A stretch of 6,478 nt of DNA, taken from contig CATZTY010000062.1 in the NCBI GenBank assembly GCA_958424475.1, positions 1-6,478 on the forward strand, given 5' to 3'. Shown here piece after piece: positions 1 through 6,041 of the stretch. This stretch comes from an uncultured Collinsella sp. (GTDB taxonomy: Bacteria > Actinomycetota > Coriobacteriia > Coriobacteriales > Coriobacteriaceae). A model generated the notes under the pieces. That model searched no databases and was not told the DNA's origin. It saw only the letters and a program-made list of their open reading frames with translations. The translations under genes were made by a program, and so were the position numbers. Each line of letters starts with the position of its first letter. The stretch's first letter is position 1.

Positions 1-981
1 CATGTGGCACATCTTGCCGTCGCGCAGGGCAATCATGTAGCCAAACTCGCCGCGTAGGCAGCCGAGTGCCGCCTCGACGCCGCACTGGGTCGCAAAGATG
101 CGGTCCTGGGCGTCGGGCTGACCGCCGCGCTGCGTGTGGCCGGGGATGGCGACGCGGGTCTCGCGACCGGTCTTGGCCTCGATCTCCTTAGCGATGTCGT
201 ACACGATTGACGGGCTCGTGCGCTCGGCGAGCTTCTTCTTGTACTCCTTCTTGGACAGTGCCGCGTCCTCCTTGGAGATAGCGCCCTCGGCGACGGCCAC
301 GATGGTAAAGCGGCTGCCGGTTTCCATGCGATGCTCAATGGTCTTGATGACCTGGTCCATGTCGTAGGGAATCTCGGGAATCAAGATGACATCCGCGCCG
401 CCCGCGACGCCGGCGTACAGCGGGATCCAGCCAACCTTGTGGCCCATGATCTCGATAACAAACACGCGGCCGTGACTCGAGGCGGTAGTGTGGATGTCGT
501 CGATGCACTTGGTGGCGACGTCGATGGCGCTCGTAAAGCCAAACGTCAGCTCGGTGCCCCAGGTGTCGTTATCGATGGTCTTGGGCAGGGCGATAACGTT
601 GAGGCCCTCTTCGTGCAGGCGGTTGGCGGTCTTGGTGGAGCCGTTGCCGCCCAGCATAAACAGGCAGTCGAGCTGCAGCTTATGATAGGTGTGGACCATC
701 GCCGGCACCTTCTCGACGCCGTCTGCCTCGGGAGTGTCCAGGCGCTTGAACGGCGTACGGCTCGTGCCCAGGATGGTGCCGCCGCGGGTGAGGATGCCGC
801 TAAAATCGGCGGGAGTCATGACACGGAATCTGCTGTAGATAAGGCCCTGGTAGCCGTCCTCAAAACCATAGATCTCGATAGGCTCTTCGCTGTTGGTCAT
901 AAGCGTTTTGACGATGCCGCGCATGGTGGCGTTGAGTGCCTGGCAGTCGCCGCCACTGGTAAGAAGACCGATCCTAAGCAT
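1..981 (-). CDS. pfkA: 6-phosphofructokinase, 3' end cut by window edge
   Basis: Cytoplasmic glycolytic kinase that phosphorylates fructose 6-phosphate to fructose 1,6-bisphosphate. The first 327 codons are present with no stop, so the C-terminus lies outside the window. Visible motifs: N-terminal nucleotide loop SGGDCQALNA (residues 9-18), GGTILGTSR (68-75), phosphoryl-donor motif GGNGS (111-115), catalytic PKTIDND (133-139, D137 as base), SSHGRVFVIEIMGHKVGW (168-185) and PGHTQRGG (280-287). By alignment in my head to E. coli PfkA, R172, E232, R276, H282 and R285 match substrate-binding residues. G114 is the ATP-type residue, whereas K134 is the residue usual in PPi-type enzymes, and N113 replaces the usual Asp. 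This mixed signature is, as I recall, found in Clostridia-like PFKs annotated as ATP-dependent, so the donor is probably ATP but not proven. The ATG at 981 has GGAAGG (989-994) seven bases upstream. It follows the hydrolase gene on the same strand after 139 bp, with its own likely promoter. Confidence 0.95.
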   Translation of the reverse strand, partial: MLRIGLLTSGGDCQALNATMRGIVKTLMTNSEEPIEIYGFEDGYQGLIYSRFRVMTPADFSGILTRGGTILGTSRTPFKRLDTPEADGVEKVPAMVHTYHKLQLDCLFMLGGNGSTKTANRLHEEGLNVIALPKTIDNDTWGTELTFGFTSAIDVATKCIDDIHTTASSHGRVFVIEIMGHKVGWIPLYAGVAGGADVILIPEIPYDMDQVIKTIEHRMETGSRFTIVAVAEGAISKEDAALSKKEYKKKLAERTSPSIVYDIAKEIEAKTGRETRVAIPGHTQRGGQPDAQDRIFATQCGVEAALGCLRGEFGYMIALRDGKMCHM

Positions 982-988
982 GATGAAT

Positions 989-1065
989 CCTTCCGGGCAA
1001 GTTATAACATGCGCATAAGTTTACCCCCGCACACTGTTGATACGGGGTAAAACGTGTTAGCTCAA
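989..1065 (-). promoter_or_regulatory. Candidate pfkA promoter region and ribosome binding site
   Basis: Two promoter candidates read toward pfkA. One is TTGAGC (1060-1065) and TATCAA (1037-1042), separated by exactly 17 bp. The other is an extended -10, TGTTATAAC (1001-1009), which has no good -35 and would start RNA only about 13 bases before the ATG. An imperfect dyad, TTTACCCC (1020-1027) against GGGGTAAA (1044-1051), brackets the first -10 box and could be an operator. The Shine-Dalgarno GGAAGG lies at 989-994. Boxes were found by eye only. Confidence 0.45.
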
Positions 1066-1071
1066 GCGTAT

Positions 1072-1109
1072 GGAAATGTAAACAACGTCAGGCGAGCGTA
1101 AGGCCGACG
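1072..1109 (-). terminator. Weak hairpin terminator after the Ntn hydrolase gene
   Basis: Twelve bases past the hydrolase stop codon, the minus strand forms a short stem (GACG and GCC at 1103-1109 against CGTC and GGC at 1086-1093, with one bulged base and a 9-nt loop). The T-rich run TTGTTTACATTT follows. The stem is only 7 bp and the U-tract is interrupted, so termination may be partial, with some read-through into pfkA. Confidence 0.4.
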
Positions 1110-1120
1110 GGTCTGGCTCC

Positions 1121-2206
1121 TTACAGTGCGAAGGCGTCGACGTCGCCCCAGTGGCGGCGCAGCGTAATAGCGGCGGCGGGTTCGGTATTGTCAAAGACGA
1201 CCGACCATTGCGTATTGCTGGTGATGTCTTCCGGATTGGGTTCTTGCGCTGCGGCGCGCAGGGCTTCCCAGACAATTGTTTCGTCCTGGGCACCGACATG
1301 GGCGTCAAGAACATCGGCGATTGCGACGGCGCGCTCTTTGCCATGGCCCAGCTCGCCATTCTTTTGGTTGGGCAGCACTTCGTCGCCATAGCAGGCGTAG
1401 AAATTCGTAACCTGGCGTACGGGAGTCGCTTTGAAAGCACGGTCCGGATCGCGCGGATCCCACTCTACTACGTGCGCGTCACCGGCGGCGTCGTTGATAA
1501 AGAAGTGGTAATCGCGTCCTGCCATGGCGTGCATGTCGTGGGCGGAAAGCAGGTCGACAGCTTCTTGCGTGGTGGCGGCACGGTCGAGCACCAGACGGAT
1601 GGCGAGCGAGGTATTGATGACGGGGCGTTGCGTGTCCTGGTCACAGGGCTTGGAATCCAGGGTGAGTACGGCAATGGACACGCCGCATTCGTTAACACCG
1701 TCGAGCTGGGCAAACGGGCCCATGAGTGCCGCGGCGCGTCCGGCGACGGAGTCAAGCGGAGTGTTATCGCCCAGGTTGTTAAGGGCGGCAAGCCCGATGG
1801 AAGCATAGCCGCCGCGTGGGTGATTGCGCACCAGCAGCGCCGAGGTGTCGTCCTTAAAGTCGTAATTGCGACCGGTGCGCACGCGGCCTTCGGCATCTAC
1901 GGCGACAAAAGCGCTGCAGGCAAACTGGGGCGCCTGGACATGTGCCGGCACACCGGGCAGCACCTGCGCCACCACGGCATCGATGTAGGCCTGGTCGTCG
2001 CGCACGCCAGCGGCGATGATGCGATCAAGATCGTAGTCGTAGGCGATGTCGATTGCGTACAGGTCATAGCCATCCGCGTAGCCGGTCAAGCGTTTGAGCG
2101 ACGCGGCGGACTTGATTTGCTTGTGATAAACGATACCGGTGGCAGCGGCAAGGCCGACGGCGACTCCCGCGACACCGCAGGTGATGGCAATGTTACGTGG
2201 CTTCAT
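1121..2206 (-). CDS. Membrane-anchored Ntn hydrolase, choloylglycine hydrolase/linear amide C-N hydrolase type
   Basis: Predicted cysteine-nucleophile amide hydrolase of 361 aa. Residues about 5-27 form one hydrophobic segment preceded by basic residues (K2, R4), read here as a signal anchor or uncleaved signal peptide that puts the enzyme outside the membrane. A pro-region of about 70 residues follows, then the core starting FACSAF. C97 is the expected nucleophile, exposed by self-cleavage in this superfamily. Supporting core motifs are GRNYDF (112-117, R113 and D116), DGVNECGVS (169-177, N172), LAIRLVLDRA (201-210, R204), DYHFFIND (232-239) and TQWSVVFD (332-339). Classical bile salt hydrolases begin directly at Met-Cys. 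Here the Cys is about 95 residues in, as in acyl-CoA:6-aminopenicillanate acyltransferases (Cys103). The substrate cannot be told: bile salts, penicillin V, N-acyl amino acids or other fatty amides are all possible. ATG at 2206 has AGGAG (2212-2216) five bases upstream. It is divergent from the M18 aminopeptidase gene. Confidence 0.88.
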   Translation of the reverse strand: MKPRNIAITCGVAGVAVGLAAATGIVYHKQIKSAASLKRLTGYADGYDLYAIDIAYDYDLDRIIAAGVRDDQAYIDAVVAQVLPGVPAHVQAPQFACSAFVAVDAEGRVRTGRNYDFKDDTSALLVRNHPRGGYASIGLAALNNLGDNTPLDSVAGRAAALMGPFAQLDGVNECGVSIAVLTLDSKPCDQDTQRPVINTSLAIRLVLDRAATTQEAVDLLSAHDMHAMAGRDYHFFINDAAGDAHVVEWDPRDPDRAFKATPVRQVTNFYACYGDEVLPNQKNGELGHGKERAVAIADVLDAHVGAQDETIVWEALRAAAQEPNPEDITSNTQWSVVFDNTEPAAAITLRRHWGDVDAFAL

Positions 2207-2367
2207 GACGGCTCCTCTCGTCCTGTTAGCGCAATTGTCGCAAAAGGAGCGCGGGCATGATGGCTCAACTTGGTGAGTGGCGCGGAATTAAGCACGGAAT
2301 GAAGAGTGCGGCGCTGGCGTGGCGGGGTATGCTGGAGGGGACCATCAACCCAGCGAAAGGGGAGAGC
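2207..2367. promoter_or_regulatory. Divergent intergenic region between hydrolase and aminopeptidase genes
   Basis: This gap must hold the promoters of both divergent genes, but neither is clear. On the plus strand, TATGCT (2328-2333) is a fair -10 box without a recognisable -35. On the minus strand, TGCGACAAT (around 2233-2241) resembles an extended -10. Two good plus-strand Shine-Dalgarno sites are present: AAAAGGAG (2242-2249), seven bases before an in-frame ATG at 2257, and AAAGGGGAGA (2356-2365), just before the ATG at 2368. Confidence 0.35.
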
Positions 2368-3753
2368 ATGACGGATCAGGAAACGCCCGAGCGCGCGCAT
2401 GTGACGGCCGATGATATCGAGGCTGCCAACGACCTTATCGACTTTATCGAGGCATGCCCCAGTATGTTCCATGCGGCGGCGACCATTATGGCCGAGCTCG
2501 ACGAGGCGGGCTTTACCTACCTGCCCGAGAATGCGGCGTGGGACATCGAACCGGGCGGGCGTTATTACACGCAGCGCAACACCTCGAGCGTTGTTGCCTT
2601 TAAGGTGGGCGAGGACCTGGCCGCGACGTGGGGCGAGGACGGCGTCGCCGGTGACTATCATTTTCAGCTCACGGCGTCGCACAGCGATTCGCCGACGTTT
2701 AAGGTCAAGGCCGTGCCCGAGCTCGATGGCGCGGGCGAGACGCTGCGCCTGAACACCGAGGCCTACGGCGGCATGATTGACTACACCTGGTTCGACCGTC
2801 CGCTGGCACTCGCGGGCCGCGTGCTGGTGCGCGAGGGCGACCGTATCGAGAGCCGCCTGCTTGCCACCGAGCGCGAGGTCGCTATTATCCCGAGCCTTGC
2901 TATCCACATGAACCGCGGCGTTAACGAGGGCTTTGCTCCCAACCGAGCCGTTGACCTGTGCCCGCTCATCAGCGCCGGCGATCTTAAGCAGGGCGACTTT
3001 GACGCTCTGGTCGCCGACGAGCTGGACGTTGAGCCCGAGCAGATCCTGGGCCGCGATCTGTTCCTGGTCAATCGTCAGGATGCGCGCATTTGGGGCTGGG
3101 CCGACGAGTTTATCTCGACGCCCAAGCTCGACGACCTGGCCTGCGCCTACACCTCGCTGCAGGCATTTTTGGGTGCCGAGAACGCGCACGACGTTTCGGT
3201 CTTTTGCTGCTTCGATAACGAGGAGGTTGGCTCCGAGACCAAGCAGGGCGCCATGTCGACGTTCTTGGCCGACGCGCTGCGCCGCATTAACGGATCGCTG
3301 GGCTTTGACGACGAGTCGTACCATCGCGCACTTGCCGCCTCGATGCTTGTAAGCTGCGACAATGCACATGCCGTGCACCCCAACCACGCCGAGAAGTGCG
3401 ATGCCCGCAACCAGGTCGTGCTTAACGGCGGCATCGTCATCAAGGAGGCGGCCAACCAGCACTACTGCACCGATGCCTTTAGCCGCGCGGTGTTCCAGGC
3501 CATCTGCGATGACGCCGACGTGCCCACGCAGGCCTTCGCCAACAAGAGCGATATGGCCGGCGGTTCTACCCTGGGCAACCTGTCGAACATGCAGGCGAGC
3601 ATGCATGCCGTAGACGTGGGTCTGCCGCAGCTTGCCATGCACTCAAGCTACGAGACCGGCGGCGTGCGCGACGTGATGTACGCCATCCGCGCCCTCACCG
3701 CCTTCTACGAGCGCAACCTAACCATCAACGGCGCCGAAAGCGTGGAGCTTTAA
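2368..3753 (+). CDS. apeB: M18-family zinc aminopeptidase
   Basis: Cytoplasmic metalloaminopeptidase of 461 aa, the usual length for M18 enzymes (aspartyl aminopeptidase, yeast aminopeptidase I, bacterial ApeB), which remove N-terminal residues from peptides using two metal ions. The family N-terminal signature FIEACPSMFHA lies at 26-36. Predicted metal and catalytic residues are all present: H105 in TASHSDSP, D255 in KLDDLA, E285 and E286 in FDNEEVGS, D331 in SCDNAHA and H425 in AMHSSYE. The substrate specificity, acidic or neutral residues, cannot be read off. I chose the ATG at 2368 because it has a strong ribosome site (AAAGGGGAGA, 2356-2365), gives the family's normal distance to the first signature, and marks where codon use becomes typical of the gene. 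An in-frame ATG at 2257, also with a good ribosome site, would add 37 residues. The TAA stop overlaps the left arm of the downstream hairpin. The gene stands alone, facing the dehydrogenase gene. Confidence 0.95.
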   Translation: MTDQETPERAHVTADDIEAANDLIDFIEACPSMFHAAATIMAELDEAGFTYLPENAAWDIEPGGRYYTQRNTSSVVAFKVGEDLAATWGEDGVAGDYHFQLTASHSDSPTFKVKAVPELDGAGETLRLNTEAYGGMIDYTWFDRPLALAGRVLVREGDRIESRLLATEREVAIIPSLAIHMNRGVNEGFAPNRAVDLCPLISAGDLKQGDFDALVADELDVEPEQILGRDLFLVNRQDARIWGWADEFISTPKLDDLACAYTSLQAFLGAENAHDVSVFCCFDNEEVGSETKQGAMSTFLADALRRINGSLGFDDESYHRALAASMLVSCDNAHAVHPNHAEKCDARNQVVLNGGIVIKEAANQHYCTDAFSRAVFQAICDDADVPTQAFANKSDMAGGSTLGNLSNMQASMHAVDVGLPQLAMHSSYETGGVRDVMYAIRALTAFYERNLTINGAESVEL

Positions 3754-3793
3754 AACCTGCCAAAAAGGGATGTTAATTTTGGCAGGTTTTATC
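3752..3793 (+). terminator. CCTGCC/GGCAGG hairpin, terminator of the M18 aminopeptidase gene
   Basis: Perfect 14-bp inverted repeat: AAAACCTGCCAAAA (3752-3765) against TTTTGGCAGGTTTT (3777-3790), with an 11-nt loop. It begins inside the TAA stop codon and ends in TTTTATC, so it works as an intrinsic terminator on the plus strand; the A/T symmetry allows the other direction too. The right arm plus ATC is repeated exactly at 5015-5031. Confidence 0.75.
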
Positions 3794-3924
3794 TGGGCAA
3801 ATGCCGCAACACCAACAGCTGGACGGAACTGCTAAGACTTCATAGGCAGAGCCTGCGCTAGTCAGATTCCGCAGGTCGAATAAAAGTCAGCGAGAGCCCG
3901 TCGTTTGAGCCAAGGTGCCGTGAA

Positions 3925-3957
3925 ATGAAAAGGCGCTGACCTTCTGGTCGCGCCTTT
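3925..3957 (-). terminator. Strong intrinsic terminator, likely for the dehydrogenase gene, possibly bidirectional
   Basis: The stem pairs AAAGGCGC (3929-3936) with GCGCCTTT (3950-3957), has one bulged T at 3937, then an inner GACC/GGTC stem and a TTCT loop. Read on the minus strand it ends GCGCCTTTTCATTT, a U-rich tail. On the plus strand the tail is shorter (CCTTTG), so it may back up termination of the aminopeptidase gene from the other side. Confidence 0.75.
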
Positions 3958-4005
3958 GAAATTGAACGGCAGATTGGCCAAACGGCGGGCTCGCAGCGTC
4001 GGCTC

Positions 4006-4032
4006 ATTACGCCGTTTGTAAAACGGCGTAAT
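4006..4032 (-). repeat. Perfect 12-bp inverted repeat just after the dehydrogenase stop codon
   Basis: ATTACGCCGTTT (4006-4017) pairs perfectly with AAACGGCGTAAT (4021-4032) around a 3-nt centre. It starts two bases past the dehydrogenase stop codon. On the minus strand the stem is followed by GAGCC, not a U-tract. It is therefore more likely a 3'-end stabilising hairpin or protein site than a classic terminator; the U-tailed hairpin lies further downstream at 3925-3957. Confidence 0.6.
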
Positions 4033-4034
4033 TC

Positions 4035-4970
4035 TTAGTGTTCGATCCAGCAGCGGAGCGTCTCGCCGGCTTGCAGGTGACGCAGGTTCTCCGCGGCGAT
4101 GTCGACCACGTTATTGAGCGTGGCGGCTAGGTGGAACCAGCCGGAGATGTGCGGCGTGATGAGCATGTTGGGCGCATCCCACAGGGGGCTTGTCGCAGGC
4201 AGCGGCTCGGGGTCGGTGACGTCGACCGCGGCACCGGCGAGATGCCCCGACTCAAGAGCGGCAACCAAGTCGTCGGCAACCACAAGATCGCCGCGGCCGC
4301 CGTTGGCAAAGAAGGCGCCCGGCTTCATCGCGGCGAAGAACTCGGCGTTCGCCAGACCGCGGGTCTCGGGCGTGCTGGGCATAAAGGATGCGACGACGTC
4401 TGCCTCCGCCAGGCGCTCGGGCAGGGCGTCCATGCCGTCCATGTCCTCAAATACAATGGGGTAGACGAGCGGATGGCGCTTGATGCCGCGGACGTGTGCG
4501 CCCATGCTGCGGCAGAGCGTGGCAAAGTGACCGCCGATATCGCCCGCGCCCAGCACCAGCACGTTGGCGTTTTTGAGCGAGGTAACCGGCCCCAAATCCT
4601 CCCAGTGATGCTCGCGCTGCAAGTCGTGATAGCCAGGCAGGCGCTTCATCATGGAAAGGACCATGGCAAACATATGCTCGCTCACGGCCTGACCGTAGGC
4701 GCCGATTGAGCAAGACAGCTTGGCTTCAGCCGGCACGGTGCCGGCGGCGAGGTAGTCGTCATAGCCGGCGGTCTGCAATTGCAACAGCTGGAGATGCTTG
4801 CATGCTGTGAGCATGTCAGGGTCGATGTTGCCCAGGATCACGTCGGCATCGGCGACCTGCTCACGTGTGGCGGCGTCGGCGCTCGTGTAGATAAAGTCCT
4901 CGCCCGGAGCGCTCGACTCAAGAATTGCGCGATGGCGGTCGTTGACGGGCAGCAAAACCAGGATGTTCAC
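4035..4970 (-). CDS. D-isomer-specific 2-hydroxyacid dehydrogenase family protein
   Basis: Cytoplasmic NAD(P)-dependent oxidoreductase of 311 aa, expected to interconvert a 2-hydroxy acid and its 2-keto acid. Residues about 1-95 and the C-terminal tail form the substrate domain, and about 96-275 the Rossmann domain. Visible motifs: LVLGAGDIGG (138-147) for dinucleotide binding, NGGRGDLV (223-230) with catalytic R226, DVTDPEPLP (250-258) with E255, and ITPHISG (271-277) with H274, completing the Arg-Glu-His triad. At the end of the second Rossmann strand the sequence is VRGIKR (160-165), with Lys-Arg where NAD-preferring members carry Asp. This suggests NADP preference but is only inference. 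The substrate is unknown: D-lactate, glyoxylate/hydroxypyruvate and phosphoglycerate types cannot be separated here. The start is a GTG (4968-4970) with GGAGAGGA (4977-4984) six bases upstream; no in-frame ATG fits better. A hairpin repeat sits immediately upstream. It appears to be a single-gene unit. Confidence 0.9.
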   Translation of the reverse strand: MNILVLLPVNDRHRAILESSAPGEDFIYTSADAATREQVADADVILGNIDPDMLTACKHLQLLQLQTAGYDDYLAAGTVPAEAKLSCSIGAYGQAVSEHMFAMVLSMMKRLPGYHDLQREHHWEDLGPVTSLKNANVLVLGAGDIGGHFATLCRSMGAHVRGIKRHPLVYPIVFEDMDGMDALPERLAEADVVASFMPSTPETRGLANAEFFAAMKPGAFFANGGRGDLVVADDLVAALESGHLAGAAVDVTDPEPLPATSPLWDAPNMLITPHISGWFHLAATLNNVVDIAAENLRHLQAGETLRCWIEH

Positions 4971-4988
4971 AAACAGTCCTCTCCGTCC

Positions 4989-5031
4989 AACCTGTCAAAA
5001 GGGGACAGGTTTATTTTTGGCAGGTTTTATC
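4989..5031. repeat. Second CCTGYC hairpin repeat, in the dehydrogenase 5' region
   Basis: It contains AACCTGTC (4989-4996) pairing perfectly with GACAGGTT (5004-5011). As an alternative, AACCTGTCAAAA (4989-5000) pairs with TTTTGGCAGGTT (5015-5026), with one G-T wobble on the plus strand. The last 17 bases (5015-5031) are identical to 3777-3793, so this and the aminopeptidase terminator belong to one repeat family in the same orientation. It ends four bases before the dehydrogenase ribosome site. Confidence 0.7.
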
Positions 5032-5040
5032 AGGCAAAAC

Positions 5041-5091
5041 GTTCAAATAAAACGCCGGACGCAAGACGAGCGTGCCCGTCAGCATCCGGCG
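5041..5091 (-). terminator. Intrinsic terminator of the methionine aminopeptidase gene
   Basis: On the minus strand, CGCCGGATGC (5082-5091) pairs with GCGTCCGGCG (5053-5062), 10 bp with one G-U pair. An inner GACG/CGTC stem lies within the loop, and TTTTATTTGAAC follows directly. It lies nine bases past the map stop codon. This separates map from the dehydrogenase gene. Confidence 0.85.
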
Positions 5092-5100
5092 CATCCACGG

Positions 5101-5988
5101 CTACCAGCTCAGCAGCTCGTAGCCGTCCTCGGTCACCACGAGCTGTACCTCGCATTGGGCCGAATCGCTGCCGTCCTTGGTGCGTACGCACCAGCCGTCA
5201 CCCTTGCTAATCTTGATGTCGGGCGCTCCGGCATTGACCATGGGCTCGATGGTAAAGACCATGCCCGGGGCCATGATGGTGTCCACATCGGGTGCCTCGG
5301 TGGTAAAGCCCACAAACGGGTCCTCGTGGAACTCCTTGCCAATGCCGTGTCCGCCGTACTCGCGCACCACGCTAAAGCCGGCGTCCTCGACTGTCTTTTG
5401 CACGGCCTCGGCCATAACGGACAGCGGCAGCCATGGCTTGACGGCCGCCAGACCCGCCTCCACGCTGGCGCGGGTGACCTCGACCAGGCGCTGGCGCTCG
5501 GCCGAGACCTCGCCGATGCAGAACATGCGGCTCGAGTCACTAAAGTAGCCGTCTAGGATCGTGGAGCAGTCCACGTTGATAATATCGCCCTCGTGCAGCA
5601 CATCTGTATCACAGGGGATGCCGTGACAGACCACGTCATTGATCGAGGTGCACACGCTCTTGGGGTAGCCCTCGTAGTTGAGGTCAGCTGGCGTACCACC
5701 GTGCTCGACGGTGTAGTCGTAGATCATCTGGTCGATCTGGTTAGTGGTCATGCCCGCGGCGATGTGCTCGCCTACGTAGTCGAGTACGCCTACGTTGATG
5801 GCGGCCGAGCGTTTGATGCCCTCGATATCGGCGGGCGTCTTGTAGAGCGTGCGGGGCAGGACCTCCCAGCCCTCTTCCCACAGGCGCTCGAGGCGCTCGT
5901 CGAAGGCGCTATGGCATTTCTTATATTTTTTGCCGCTGCCGCACCAGCAAGCATCGTTGCGGCCGGGTACGGGTCCGTTGTCAAACAT
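5101..5988 (-). CDS. map: Methionine aminopeptidase type I with N-terminal SEC-C zinc motif
   Basis: Removes the N-terminal methionine from nascent proteins at the ribosome. It is 295 aa, about 30 longer than E. coli Map because of an N-terminal extension. That extension holds an SEC-C zinc-binding motif, GRNDACWCGSGKKYKKCH (9-26), with ligands C14, C16, C25 and H26, the same motif found at the SecA C-terminus. The pita-bread peptidase core follows from about residue 50. All expected residues are present by alignment with E. coli Map: H122 in CHGIP, D140 in NVDCS, D151 in FSDSS, H214 in GGHGIG, H221 in FHEDP, E248 in TIEPM and E280 in QCEVQ. The ATG at 5988 has AAAGGAAG (5995-6002) six bases upstream. 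It has its own likely promoter and a clear terminator, so it stands alone. The usual Map site, the secY-adk-map-infA ribosomal cluster, is not here, so this may be a second copy. Confidence 0.96.
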   Translation of the reverse strand: MFDNGPVPGRNDACWCGSGKKYKKCHSAFDERLERLWEEGWEVLPRTLYKTPADIEGIKRSAAINVGVLDYVGEHIAAGMTTNQIDQMIYDYTVEHGGTPADLNYEGYPKSVCTSINDVVCHGIPCDTDVLHEGDIINVDCSTILDGYFSDSSRMFCIGEVSAERQRLVEVTRASVEAGLAAVKPWLPLSVMAEAVQKTVEDAGFSVVREYGGHGIGKEFHEDPFVGFTTEAPDVDTIMAPGMVFTIEPMVNAGAPDIKISKGDGWCVRTKDGSDSAQCEVQLVVTEDGYELLSW

Positions 5989-6013
5989 GGCTAACTTCCT
6001 TTCATTCGCAGCT

Positions 6014-6041
6014 AGTATAGCCCACCCACGCGTTCATAAAA
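6014..6041 (-). promoter_or_regulatory. Candidate map promoter
   Basis: A good -10 box, TATACT (6014-6019 on the minus strand), lies 25 bases before the map ATG. The -35 position falls on T-rich sequence (TTTTAT, 6036-6041) that matches the consensus poorly and touches the edge of the inverted repeat at 6041-6107. Confidence 0.45.

Larger units (their letters stand above)
3794..4034. other. Convergent intergenic stretch without a gene
   Basis: This lies between two genes that converge. I see no plausible ORF with a ribosome site. It holds the strong hairpin at 3929-3957, the hairpin at 4006-4032 beside the dehydrogenase stop, and a minor 6-bp hairpin, CCTGCG (3852-3857) against CGCAGG (3870-3875). 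Nothing else is recognisable. Confidence 0.6.

Noticed and set aside
331..1050. Plus-strand open frame of 239 codons opposite pfkA
   Set aside because: It is a shadow of the pfkA reading frame, whose motifs are unmistakable on the minus strand.
1121..2206. Lipoprotein signal at C10 of the Ntn hydrolase
   Set aside because: The residues before the Cys (A-I-T) do not form a lipobox, and the Cys lies inside the hydrophobic segment too near the N-terminus.
1151..2260. Long plus-strand open frame (369 codons) antisense to the Ntn hydrolase gene, ending in an ATGA overlap with ATG 2257
   Set aside because: It mirrors a gene with clear family motifs on the other strand, and its translation shows no recognisable domain. 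Long antisense frames are common in high-GC genes.
2203..3642. Minus-strand open frame of 479 codons opposite the M18 aminopeptidase gene
   Set aside because: The plus strand carries all M18 metal and catalytic residues. The minus translation is a compositionally odd shadow with no family motif and would overlap the hydrolase start.
3842..3890. Sequence with a tRNA T-arm flavour (GCAGGTCGAATAAAA) and a small hairpin, considered as a tRNA or att-site remnant
   Set aside because: No cloverleaf can be formed, there is no acceptor stem or anticodon arm, and no matching repeat or integrase gene is nearby.
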